NCBI RefSeq assembly: GCF_000423345.1
Contig: NZ_AUHU01000009.1
Span: 65,604-129,603, forward strand
Direction: 5' to 3'
DNA: 64,000 nucleotides
Source: Marinimicrobium agarilyticum DSM 16975
Lineage (GTDB): Bacteria; Pseudomonadota; Gammaproteobacteria; Pseudomonadales; Cellvibrionaceae
The notes under the pieces were generated by a model. The model was not told the DNA's origin. It made no database searches and saw only the letters and a list, made by a program, of their open reading frames with translations. Within the stretch, counting starts at the first letter, position 1. Every line of letters starts with the position of its first letter. The position numbers and the translations under genes were made by a program. Positions 1 through 7,790 of this stretch are shown piece by piece.

Positions 1-330
1 AGGGCGATTCGCACCGAAAATAGATCAGTGATTGAACAATTACGCAGCGAAATGCCACCTCACTCGCAGTGGGACACCCGTCCGGTGCAGCAAACCTATA
101 TGTTTCGGTGCAACGAACCTATAGTGGGGCTCACCGAGGGCCATGTCTGTGCAACAAACCTACCACCCTGTGAAACCCCATTTCTCGCTTCCTTGCCCCC
201 CCAAAAAGGGCGATTCGCACCGAAAATAGATCAGTGATTGAACAATTACGCAGCGAAATGCCGCCTCACACGCAGTGTGACGCCCGTCCGGTGCAGCAAA
301 CCTATATGTTTCGGTGCAATGAACCTATAG
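1..330. repeat. 124-bp direct repeat, two copies (1-124 and 207-330)
   Basis: Positions 1-124 and 207-330 are near-identical direct copies 206 bp apart with only scattered substitutions. Inside each copy GCACCGAAA near the left end (11-19) is the reverse complement of TTTCGGTGC near the right end (103-111), so each copy has a 9-bp terminal inverted repeat and could fold. The right end also holds CTATA/TATAG arms. Short open frames run through the copies, but their proteins resemble nothing known and simply follow the repeat. The first copy may start before the window. Positions 331-427 show nothing recognisable. Confidence 0.8.
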
Positions 331-427
331 TCGTCCATGAATGGAGGTCCTTGGCAACGGTAGAGAATGCCTTCAAGACTCGCCTAGTTGAATTGTACTG
401 TTGTCACGTCGCAACAAGTGGATGCAG

Positions 428-449
428 AAACTTTCACATGCGAAAGTTT
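428..449. repeat. 22-bp palindromic site, left copy
   Basis: Eight-base arms AAACTTTC and GAAAGTTT surround a 6-bp centre, ACATGC. The exact reverse complement of the whole site occurs at 2566-2587, so the two copies form a perfect inverted pair enclosing the PIN/XRE-ImmA operon and two tiny plus-strand reading frames. It could be a recombination site, an operator or a weak terminator. The arms-plus-centre layout is like that of tyrosine-recombinase core sites, which is inference. Confidence 0.75.
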
Positions 450-459
450 GGGGCGGTTA

Positions 460-957
460 TTATTCTGATTTGTCCCAACGAGAAAATCGGGCGTTGCAGT
501 CATGCTCAGGAAGTCGCCCACCTGCTTCAAGCACTTTCTTTAGTGCTTGAGACAGTGTATGCCCGGCAACCACTCGGCGTTCGTAAAGCTCGTCCATTAA
601 CCACAGTGTGCCACGAACTTCCAGATTCTCGGCGTGGCAAGCTCGTCGTACCGCCTTATCGCCAGTGAGTAGCGTCCACCCTTGGGAGGCCGCCAAGTAG
701 TAGCAGGACACATCGGCCAACGATGGGTTTTTAAGCGTTGCTCTTAGCCCGAAAATCTCCAAGGTCGCTTCACCGGACAGGACTTCAACCGACAGGCCGA
801 GCGCCACTAGATCGGCACCAGGTGGGCGACGAAGCTCGCTCCACGCAAACTCCGTCGTCACAAACTGGTACGGGAGCTCAAAGACTGACTCCAGCAAACC
901 GCCACGATGCAAGTCGATCCAAATATTGGTATCAGATACCAGGACTTTCGTAGGCAT
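460..957 (-). CDS. PIN-domain ribonuclease-like toxin
   Basis: A protein of 165 residues with the PIN-domain acidic set: D9 in SDTNIWID, E41 in the WSELRR helix, D82 in SLADVSCYYLA and D100 in LLTGDKAVR. PIN toxins bind Mg2+ or Mn2+ through such residues and cut RNA. The frame is open upstream to 999, but the ATG at 957 is preferred because it gives the usual short N-terminus before the first strand and overlaps the end of the upstream XRE-ImmA gene by 26 bp, which implies translational coupling. By position it is the toxin-like partner of that gene. The longer C-terminal tail (from about residue 110) is not a feature of small VapC proteins. The RNA target is unknown. Confidence 0.82.
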   Translation of the reverse strand: MPTKVLVSDTNIWIDLHRGGLLESVFELPYQFVTTEFAWSELRRPPGADLVALGLSVEVLSGEATLEIFGLRATLKNPSLADVSCYYLAASQGWTLLTGDKAVRRACHAENLEVRGTLWLMDELYERRVVAGHTLSQALKKVLEAGGRLPEHDCNARFSRWDKSE

Positions 958-2023
958 CCTTTCCCTCTTCCGGATCTTCGTTGGCCAGCACCTTTTCAAT
1001 ACTGTGGAGGCTGGTATTCAGTAATTCCGCCGCCCGGGAGGGAGTCACCAAGTCTTCCGCCAAGGCGCGGTAAACCATCTGGCGCAAGCGGTAAGACGAT
1101 TCAGGCTTTAGCTCACGTGGCTCGCTCTTTCTCCAACCTTTGATAGAGAAGAACTTTGCGGTCGACTGGTAATAACTTTGAGAAACAACCTCAAGGTCAA
1201 ACAACCGCCTTAGAATCGCTTGAATCGAAATACCCCATTCTTCCTTCGCCAGCAGGAACTCTTTTAGCAGCACCCGGTGACGGCTTTCGCCGAAAGTCTC
1301 TCTGACCTGTTCGGCTGGAAACAGAAAGGCACCAGAAAACCGGTGGCACCAGTTTTCTTCGTCGCGGGTGCCATGGACTTTCTCTGGAATTTCCATAAGC
1401 AGATGGCCTAGCTCATGTGCAAGATTGAACCGTTGCCGCTCGCCTGGCCTATTGATATTAGAAACCACCACTGCATCAGCGCCATTGTTCAACTCAGCAC
1501 AAAGGCCGTCAAACTGCTCATGGGCCTCCAGCCCCACGACCTTGACGCCGTTCTCTTCTAGGGTCTCGGTCATATTGGAGATCGGGTTGGTGCCGAGATC
1601 CCATTGTTGTCGAAGCTTTTCCGCTGCTCCCTCTGCATCAGAGGGACTTCCTACGGGGATGGAGTGGAGCCAACGAGCGACCGAGTGCTCCTGAGCTTCA
1701 GAGTCGAAGAGCTCCTCCACGGAGAAATAGCGCTCCAGATGCTCTCGCACCTGCTCCTTAACGGCTTCCTGCTGGCGCTTACCAAAAGTTGAGTGCTTCC
1801 GGAAGTCGACCTCCCCAAGCTCTACATCGCTATGACGGAAAAAGTACTCGGGCTTGACACCTAGCACTTCTGCCAGCCGGATCAATCGAGTGGAATTAGG
1901 TGCATCCTTACCCTTTTCGTATTTAGAGAGTGCCTGCTTGGAGATATCTCCCAAGGCGTCCGCCACCTGCTGGAGAGACATCCCTTTCAGTACCCGCGCA
2001 CGCTTTATGCGCTCATGTAGCAT
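932..2023 (-). CDS. XRE-family HTH / ImmA-IrrE metallopeptidase regulator
   Basis: A protein of 363 residues. Residues 1-60 form a Cro/C1-type helix-turn-helix (ERIKRARVLKG, SLQQVADALG, SKQALSKYEKG). The central part carries the zinc-peptidase motif HELGHLLM and a downstream CHRFSGAFLFP segment typical of the COG2856/ImmA-IrrE family. ImmA-type proteases cleave repressors in mobile elements, and XRE-COG2856 genes are often paired with toxin-like genes. Here it overlaps the following PIN gene, so it is the likely antitoxin or autoregulator. Inverted repeats of GTTGAC/GTCAAC lie just upstream and are plausible autoregulatory operators. The C-terminal 100 residues have no motif I recognise. Confidence 0.88.
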   Translation of the reverse strand: MLHERIKRARVLKGMSLQQVADALGDISKQALSKYEKGKDAPNSTRLIRLAEVLGVKPEYFFRHSDVELGEVDFRKHSTFGKRQQEAVKEQVREHLERYFSVEELFDSEAQEHSVARWLHSIPVGSPSDAEGAAEKLRQQWDLGTNPISNMTETLEENGVKVVGLEAHEQFDGLCAELNNGADAVVVSNINRPGERQRFNLAHELGHLLMEIPEKVHGTRDEENWCHRFSGAFLFPAEQVRETFGESRHRVLLKEFLLAKEEWGISIQAILRRLFDLEVVSQSYYQSTAKFFSIKGWRKSEPRELKPESSYRLRQMVYRALAEDLVTPSRAAELLNTSLHSIEKVLANEDPEEGKDAYESPGI

Positions 2024-2052
2024 TTTAGTATCCCCTGGGTTGTCGACAATTA

Positions 2053-2116
2053 GTTATCCACAGGCTATTGACAACCTATGGTTGACATTATTGTTAAAGG
2101 TTGACTTTTTGTCAAC
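2053..2116 (-). promoter_or_regulatory. Operator-like repeats upstream of the XRE-ImmA gene
   Basis: The region contains the perfect inverted repeat GTTGAC-TTTTT-GTCAAC (2100-2116) and a second, CAACC-TAT-GGTTG. The hexamer TTGACA or its complement recurs several times between 2070 and 2116. It also contains TTATCCACA, a consensus DnaA box (2053-2061). The repeats lie within 100 bp of the XRE-ImmA start, where a Cro-like protein would bind. Binding is inferred. Confidence 0.5.
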
Positions 2117-2199
2117 TTCAAGAATAGACTAGCCCTAGATCTGGTAGATATATGTGAATCAGTTGGCAAATAAGGGATTTTTACAGAAGGCAGGAGGCC

Positions 2200-2310
2200 A
2201 TGAGAATTCCCGGCTCGGGCGGCAACCCGAGCCAGGATACGCAAAAGAGGCGGACTTACCATGGCGGCCCACCTCTCTCGAGTGCTTGCAACGTTGTGAT
2301 TGCAGGATGA
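2200..2310 (+). CDS. Possible 36-residue small protein
   Basis: An ATG at 2200 is preceded by the perfect Shine-Dalgarno AGGAGG two bases upstream and opens a 36-codon frame beginning MRIPGSGGNPSQ and ending at TGA 2308-2310. An 8-bp stem (GGCTCGGG 2212-2219 with CCCGAGCC 2226-2233) lies within its first codons. The spacing of the ribosome site is short. No homology is recognised. It may instead be a leader controlling the next small gene, 68 bp downstream on the same strand. Confidence 0.35.
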   Translation: MRIPGSGGNPSQDTQKRRTYHGGPPLSSACNVVIAG

Positions 2311-2378
2311 AATGTAGTATTCGTCCCGCGAATAGTCAAGCCAGAGTTTCCAAGGCCATGCAGGTCGAGGGTAGTCTC

Positions 2379-2498
2379 ATGGCTCGCAAAAACGACGAGT
2401 ACGAGGTTATTTTTCGCCCTTACATTCGGAAGAATGGCAAGATCATTCGCCCCAAAAAGGGCAAGGTCTTCCCGATCCGGGTCCGTAAGCGGCGTTAA
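2379..2498 (+). CDS. Very small basic protein (39 aa)
   Basis: The 39-residue frame starts MARKNDEYEVIF, contains RPYIRKNGK and ends FPIRVRKRR. About one third of it is Lys or Arg, with alternating hydrophobic residues suggesting a small beta-sheet nucleic-acid-binding fold; that is an inference. The ATG at 2379 follows a purine-rich GGTCGAGGG. The frame is open further upstream, but the upstream part is low-complexity and overlaps the preceding small frame. A strong GC-rich hairpin follows the stop, supporting expression as a discrete unit. It lies inside the 22-bp inverted pair together with the toxin-antitoxin genes but on the opposite strand. Function unknown. Confidence 0.55.
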   Translation: MARKNDEYEVIFRPYIRKNGKIIRPKKGKVFPIRVRKRR

Positions 2499-2504
2499 CT
2501 GACC

Positions 2505-2530
2505 GGGGGGAGGGGATCATCTCTCCCCCC
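2505..2530 (+). terminator. GC-rich hairpin after the 39-aa gene
   Basis: GGGGGGAG (2505-2512) pairs with CTCCCCCC (2523-2530) across a 10-nt loop that can pair further. It starts 7 bp after the stop codon of the small basic gene. No long T-run follows, so it would be a weak intrinsic terminator or an mRNA 3'-end stabiliser. Confidence 0.5.
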
Positions 2531-2565
2531 TCAATCAGCTTTCTCAGCACCCCAGCGGCGGCCTA

Positions 2566-2587
2566 AAACTTTCGCATGTGAAAGTTT
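2566..2587. repeat. 22-bp palindromic site, right copy (inverted)
   Basis: Exact reverse complement of the site at 428-449: the same 8-base arms around the centre GCATGT. It lies between the small basic gene and the end of the mcrC-like gene, 2.1 kb from its partner. Confidence 0.75.
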
Positions 2588-2611
2588 TTAACCTCTTCTA
2601 AAAGGTAGATG

Positions 2612-4153
2612 TCATGCCATGAGCCGCGCCATCAGCCTTTCGGCATCTTCTGCGGCGGACAAAGCCACACATCCTACGCCATGACGAGCTTGGTATCCCT
2701 CATCCGCTAATAGGCTAACCGCCTGGTTGGTTGGCACCAGAATGATTGATAGATCGGGCGGTCGACCATCCAGCCTGAGGGAGTCCCGGTAGATGTGAGC
2801 AGATGCCATGGCATCCAGTATTCTGGCCTTGCTGGCGGAATACTTGCTGTCCAGACAGATAAACCGCTTGCCCTTTGAGTCATCGAATTCGAGCACTAGG
2901 TCGGGCCGGCGTTCCCGGCTGATTGAGGTGTAACCGTGAGCGTTGGTTCTCTCCATGGACGGACACACGAGCTGCGAATAGAGGGTAATGGTGTGCTCAC
3001 CCTTGCGGCCCACCAGGGTTCTTTCAGCGGCTCTGGGGTTTTGACGCAATCTCCAGTCGTACTCAGGGTGCTGCGTTTCGAGCTGCTGGGCCAGCGCGAC
3101 AAAGCACCACGCCTCATAAATCTCCCAGGTGGGCGCCAGGTAGTGTTGCTCATCGTCGGCCAATGCCGAGAGCCCCTGTCGCAACAGGCGGACGCCGAGG
3201 CGGTGGGTCATGCTGTAGTGAGGGTTGCCCGATACCGCGTTCAACTCAGCGGCGCTGGATTGTCGTGTATCCACCCTGCTAAAGGGCTCCTGGCGGAACA
3301 GACGGGCAAGCTGCTTCTCCACCCGGCGCAAATACTTGATGCGCCGAGGCAGACGCGGTGTCAGCTCGGTGACGGTTTCGGAAACTTGTTCGGTATAGTC
3401 GACCAGGTCGTTAATCAGCCGCTTCGCCAGGCGGCGAACCTCGCCCAGCTGGCGGGTGATCAGGCGGTTGGCAGGATTATCGAAAGTCGGCTCGTGAAAC
3501 GGCACATCCAGTCGCTGTTCATGCACGTCACTCGGTGACACAGGAACGTCCGACAGCGCTGCCATCATTTGAGGGGATTGCGCTAGCTGACGCAAGGTCG
3601 TGCCGTCCACGCGACGGACTCTGGGGAGCGCGAGTTGTTCGCGTCGGCTCCGGGTACGAATGATCGGACGTTCGATGATGTGCTGTAAGCCACGCCGGTA
3701 CCGTTCGATAAACTGTCGCAGACGAGCGTAGCGCAGCCATAGGGACAGCGCGGTGCCCGACGTCCCACCCAGTCCGTGTCGAGCGGGTTCGGCGCCCAGC
3801 AACAGATCCGGGGCGTAATCGACGATCTGCGCCAGATACTCTACGTACTGCTCGCGGCCGGTTTTGTGGGGCGTCGGGCCTATATCGGCGACGTAGCACA
3901 GTGGCGCGGCCCGATGGGGCAGCTCCAGCTCCAACGCCACTTCCCCGGCATAGTAGCCGGGCGACCAACACCAGTGATCGCCCACGGCATCCCTTGGCAG
4001 GGGCGCATCATCCACAAAGAGCTGGGCGCCCTCGCAAGGGCAGGCAATCCGATAGTCGCTGGCTTCTTGCAGCCCACGCAAGGTCGCCTCAGCGAACAGA
4101 ACACCAACGCCTTGATGCTCACCCTCACGAAACTGAAAGACCTGCAGCTCCAT
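2612..4153 (-). CDS. McrC-like / DUF2357 PD-(D/E)xK nuclease subunit
   Basis: A 513-residue protein beginning MELQVFQFREGE. The C-terminal third has a PD-(D/E)xK nuclease core: D418 in RRPDLVLEF, then D435 and K437 in CLDSKYSASK. This architecture matches McrC/DUF2357 proteins, the cleavage subunits recruited by a McrB-type AAA+ GTPase/ATPase to cut modified DNA. Its ATG lies one base after the stop of the McrB-like gene, so the two are tightly coupled. The N-terminal 200 residues would contact the motor or DNA. Which modification, if any, is recognised cannot be read from the sequence. It is the last gene of the six-gene minus-strand restriction run. Confidence 0.85.
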   Translation of the reverse strand: MELQVFQFREGEHQGVGVLFAEATLRGLQEASDYRIACPCEGAQLFVDDAPLPRDAVGDHWCWSPGYYAGEVALELELPHRAAPLCYVADIGPTPHKTGREQYVEYLAQIVDYAPDLLLGAEPARHGLGGTSGTALSLWLRYARLRQFIERYRRGLQHIIERPIIRTRSRREQLALPRVRRVDGTTLRQLAQSPQMMAALSDVPVSPSDVHEQRLDVPFHEPTFDNPANRLITRQLGEVRRLAKRLINDLVDYTEQVSETVTELTPRLPRRIKYLRRVEKQLARLFRQEPFSRVDTRQSSAAELNAVSGNPHYSMTHRLGVRLLRQGLSALADDEQHYLAPTWEIYEAWCFVALAQQLETQHPEYDWRLRQNPRAAERTLVGRKGEHTITLYSQLVCPSMERTNAHGYTSISRERRPDLVLEFDDSKGKRFICLDSKYSASKARILDAMASAHIYRDSLRLDGRPPDLSIILVPTNQAVSLLADEGYQARHGVGCVALSAAEDAERLMARLMA

Positions 4154-4154
4154 A

Positions 4155-6413
4155 TCAGCGCCAGAACCGCATCATGCCGGTGTCGGACAGATCGGTCTTC
4201 AACGCCTGAACCTTGGCCTTACAGCGTGACAAGCCGTGCTGATCCAGTACCGTCAGCGCCTGAGTCAATGCCGCCTGTAGCCGCTCACTCTCCGAGCCGC
4301 GCAGCTTGGGCAGAATGCGGGCATAAACCACATCATCCAGCGCTTCGCGCATACTGAAGTTCGGCGCCTCCCTCGCCAGTTGCAAATAGGACAACACATC
4401 CTCAACCGAACGCCAGCCAAAGTGCAGGCGCTCCGGCGCCAACGCCGTGAGCAAACCCGACAGGCATTGACGCACCTCCGCCAGTTGAGCCGGCTCCAGA
4501 CCGAATTGCTCCCAGCGCGGATAGTCCGCTAAATCAATATCCCAGAACTCCAGAGTAAAGGCCCGGTCCAGCACCTTATCCGACAGGCCGTGGGTGGTTT
4601 CGTCCATATTGACCGTGCCAATAAAGGCCACATTGGCGGGAAAAGGGATGACCTTGGGGACCCCGTCAAAGGTATCGGCTTCATCATGGAGGCGCAGTTG
4701 ATCCCCTGACTCCATGGAGGACAGCACTGGGGCAAAATAATGCTCCGGGTGAGACAGGTTCATCTCGTCCAGAATCACCACAAAGGGTTGCTCCGGGTGG
4801 TTGGACGCCTGCAATAAAAAGTCCAGCAGGCCGGAGCGCTCATACTTCTCCGGCACCAGCGGGTTGATGTAGCCAAACAAGGGGGAAGGGTCATACCAGC
4901 CGGGCTGCACCGCCTGCACAAATACATGGCGTGCTGGGTCGGCCTTGAACTGCTGAACCAGTGCCGCACCGTAGCGTTGCGCCAGCAGCGTTTTACCGGA
5001 ACCGGACAAGCCCGCCAGAATGGCAAAGTGTCGGCGCGGGCGGGACCAAAGGCCCAGGTGAAGCTGGCTCACCAGGCGCTCGGCGAACGCGGTATCCTCC
5101 ACGACAGATTGAATCAACTGAGTTTGGTCGACCGTTGCAACCGACAACGCCTCACCGCTACTCTTACTCAGCTCAGGCTCTTCTCCCAGCGATCGAACCT
5201 CCAGAAACTCCGGTTCCCAATGAATCTGCTCGACCCAATCCCGCCCGATGTCCGTCAAACGATATTGGCCATTGGCCTGCTGCTCCAGCAATTCAAAATC
5301 CCGCAACCACTTGAGCATCGCCGCCGGCGCATAAGTGGTCGTCCAGCCGGGGTTGACCTTTTGTAATAATTGAACCAACTCGGTCTGGTTTTGCTCCTTT
5401 TCTTTAAGAGCACAAAGAACATGATCTACCCCCAAGGTGCGGGTAATAAACAACGGGATCAGTTCTTGTGGGTCCTGGGTTTCCAAGAAAAGCTCGCCGC
5501 GCGCGGTCTGCGTAAATATACCGTCCTGTTCCTGAATCACATAGAATTCATTTTTCAGGATGGTGATCAAGGTGCGCAGGCTGCTGTCCCGGTAATCCGG
5601 CAACTCCGAGCGCAGATAGTCCATCAGCTCCTCGCGGCTGACGCCATCCACCACAAAGCTCAGCGCACTGATAATTGAGGCCAGGCCGCCCCGGATGCTG
5701 GTAAAACCTTTACGACGCTGTAGCGCGGGCAACGGCTTCAACGTAATCTCGCCCTGATCCGTCGTGGTTTCCGCCTCGGCTTCCGTACTGACGCTTTGGA
5801 CATACTCCTGGTACACCATCCACGGCAGGGTCATACGCTCCGCGAGCAAACGGGGGCTGTCATCGGGTGGCCCCAGTAAGTCGTGCAACCGTGTCATCAA
5901 GTCCAACTGGCGTTTGACTCCCCCCGGTTTCTTTTGTTTGCCAAACCAGGCCCGGTGGCACTCGAGCGCCATACGTCGATAAGTAATAGTGGTAAAGTAG
6001 CGGGGATAAAAGGCCGCTAACACCCGAAAAATCTTCACCCAAGCAACCCGCTTGCAATAGGTTTTCATCTGCGAGACCAGGCCATCATGGAACGCCTGAA
6101 AGAATGCCAGCCGCGCCTCGGGGTCCTCCGGCACCGGACGCACGGACTGCTCCGCCACCCACTCGCAAAACTCGGGAGCCTCCAGCGCCGCACTGACGTC
6201 GACCGTGCCCATGCCGACACCGCTCACCCGGCTTTCCTCCCACAGCACCTGCTGGAACTCGCGCGTTTTTCGGGTTTCCAGATCGGCACTTTGAACAAAC
6301 TCCAGAAAAGCAGTAAGCCCACTGAGCCAGTCGGGGTTGCGCTCAAAGGGCTTGATGCCTTCCAGGGTGGCCTTCAGGGTTTCGTCTTCAGTGAAATTCA
6401 ACTGCGTCGCCAT
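4155..6413 (-). CDS. McrB-like AAA+ restriction motor
   Basis: A 752-residue protein. Residues about 1-210 form an alpha-helical domain of unknown specificity, and about 230-420 look like winged-helix repeats (GVSREELMDYLRSELPD, QTELVQLLQKVNPGW). The C-terminal half is an AAA+ module with Walker A GLSGSGKT (K about 474), Walker B VILDEMNLSHPEHYF (D549/E550) and sensor I FIGTVNMDETTHGLSDKVLDRA. The MNxxxx and TVN(M)D signatures are typical of the McrB branch. The ATG at 6413 follows AAGAGG. With the next gene it forms a two-subunit NTP-dependent restriction complex. The N-terminal domain is not the E. coli DUF3578 methylcytosine reader, so the target may differ. Confidence 0.87.
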   Translation of the reverse strand: MATQLNFTEDETLKATLEGIKPFERNPDWLSGLTAFLEFVQSADLETRKTREFQQVLWEESRVSGVGMGTVDVSAALEAPEFCEWVAEQSVRPVPEDPEARLAFFQAFHDGLVSQMKTYCKRVAWVKIFRVLAAFYPRYFTTITYRRMALECHRAWFGKQKKPGGVKRQLDLMTRLHDLLGPPDDSPRLLAERMTLPWMVYQEYVQSVSTEAEAETTTDQGEITLKPLPALQRRKGFTSIRGGLASIISALSFVVDGVSREELMDYLRSELPDYRDSSLRTLITILKNEFYVIQEQDGIFTQTARGELFLETQDPQELIPLFITRTLGVDHVLCALKEKEQNQTELVQLLQKVNPGWTTTYAPAAMLKWLRDFELLEQQANGQYRLTDIGRDWVEQIHWEPEFLEVRSLGEEPELSKSSGEALSVATVDQTQLIQSVVEDTAFAERLVSQLHLGLWSRPRRHFAILAGLSGSGKTLLAQRYGAALVQQFKADPARHVFVQAVQPGWYDPSPLFGYINPLVPEKYERSGLLDFLLQASNHPEQPFVVILDEMNLSHPEHYFAPVLSSMESGDQLRLHDEADTFDGVPKVIPFPANVAFIGTVNMDETTHGLSDKVLDRAFTLEFWDIDLADYPRWEQFGLEPAQLAEVRQCLSGLLTALAPERLHFGWRSVEDVLSYLQLAREAPNFSMREALDDVVYARILPKLRGSESERLQAALTQALTVLDQHGLSRCKAKVQALKTDLSDTGMMRFWR

Positions 6414-6452
6414 TGTTTACCTCTTGTTATGGGTGATCAACCGGCTTCCGTA

Positions 6453-7790
6453 CTATTTGGATCTTCGTTGTCGCTTGGGATTTTGGGCGATTAACCGTTC
6501 GCGTTCGGCTTTGATTCGCTGTAATAGCGCTTCGGCGCTGTTTTCGCCGGACATCAGGTCCGGGTTATCGTTGCGCCATTGTTCGGTGAGCTCGCCACGG
6601 AAAGCCTTGGCCAGGATGGATTGAGTGAGGTTATTGATCCGGACCAACGCATTATTAACCTGCTTTTCGACTCGTTCGGCATAGTTGAAAAACTGATCTA
6701 CTTGACGAACGATTTCGATTTGCTCCTCGACTGAGGGTAGCTTTATCCTCATTTGCTTCAAATCTTTACCGGATATTCCCTTCTGGCCCGATGTTGATTT
6801 TACGAGGGAGTAAATATACTCGCGCGCCTCTTGGCTCGCTGCAAACAATTCCAAGTATCCTGGGACGAGCTGATTATCATCTACCCGAACACGAATCAGC
6901 TTATCTGGATAGAGAAGAACAGGATGGTCAAGACTCCTTACTCGGGCGCAAACGCCAACAAAATCAACACTCCCATTGTAGCGGGTAAACAGTAGGTCAT
7001 CTGGGGATATTGCATATCGCTCCTCATCTTTCTTTGAGACCTCAAGATTCCGAATATCGTCTTGGTTGACTGTAAACGGCCTTACTGAGCTTATTCTAAG
7101 AATAGGGTGACCAACCCCTTTCGCATTTGGCTTAGACGATAGCCCGTTACGCATTTCGAAAATGACTTCCGATAAACTGCGATTTATATATGGAAACGTG
7201 CAACCCTTAGACTTTCGCCACTCTTCAGTCAAATCACCTTTAACTGCTGAAGCAAGGACAGATTGGCGGAAGTGTTTTAGGATTTTGGGGATGCGTTCGA
7301 GGCGGGCTTTGGTGGCTTCCACCTGGGCCAGGAGGGCATCGAGCTTGTCGGCGATGGCTTTTTGTTCGGCGAGCGGGGGAAGCGGAACTCTAACCGCCTC
7401 CAACCCTTTACCCGTAATTTGAGGCTGCGCAGATCCCGAGATTGTGTCCTCTAAACCTCTGGCTTTAAGCACATAGTAAAGAAACTTCAGTCCGACCAGG
7501 TCAATTGGTTGATGGTCTAGCGCCATCGCATTTCCGTTTATGTAAGAGTAGGGCTTTGAGATATGTAAATTTCCGCAAGTTGCGCCACGGCAGGTGATCA
7601 TTATGGTTGGACTTGCGTGAGTGTATTCACTAAAGAATCCAATTTCACCGTTAGCCCCATATACGGTGAACCCTTCTTTTAACAAAGCAGTTTTCGGAAT
7701 AGTTTTCCACTGTTTTGGAGTTGTCAACTCAGCGAGTAGGGGAGCGCACCATAGTTTTGGGAGCGAATCTCCAAGGTACCCAAGACTCAT
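6453..7790 (-). CDS. hsdS: Type I restriction-modification specificity subunit HsdS
   Basis: HsdS selects the DNA target of the type I enzyme. The protein has two target-recognition domains, each followed by a conserved spacer helix: PLPPLAEQKAIADKLD then GDLTEEWR after the first, and LPSVEEQIEIVRQVD then GELTEQWR after the second. This two-half symmetric layout is diagnostic. The frame is open to 7811, but the ATG at 7790 shares ATGA with the hsdM stop (7787-7789), the usual type I coupling. The two recognition domains differ from each other, so an asymmetric bipartite site is expected. The gene ends 39 bp before the McrB-like gene. The DNA target is not predictable here. Confidence 0.95.
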   Translation of the reverse strand: MSLGYLGDSLPKLWCAPLLAELTTPKQWKTIPKTALLKEGFTVYGANGEIGFFSEYTHASPTIMITCRGATCGNLHISKPYSYINGNAMALDHQPIDLVGLKFLYYVLKARGLEDTISGSAQPQITGKGLEAVRVPLPPLAEQKAIADKLDALLAQVEATKARLERIPKILKHFRQSVLASAVKGDLTEEWRKSKGCTFPYINRSLSEVIFEMRNGLSSKPNAKGVGHPILRISSVRPFTVNQDDIRNLEVSKKDEERYAISPDDLLFTRYNGSVDFVGVCARVRSLDHPVLLYPDKLIRVRVDDNQLVPGYLELFAASQEAREYIYSLVKSTSGQKGISGKDLKQMRIKLPSVEEQIEIVRQVDQFFNYAERVEKQVNNALVRINNLTQSILAKAFRGELTEQWRNDNPDLMSGENSAEALLQRIKAERERLIAQNPKRQRRSK

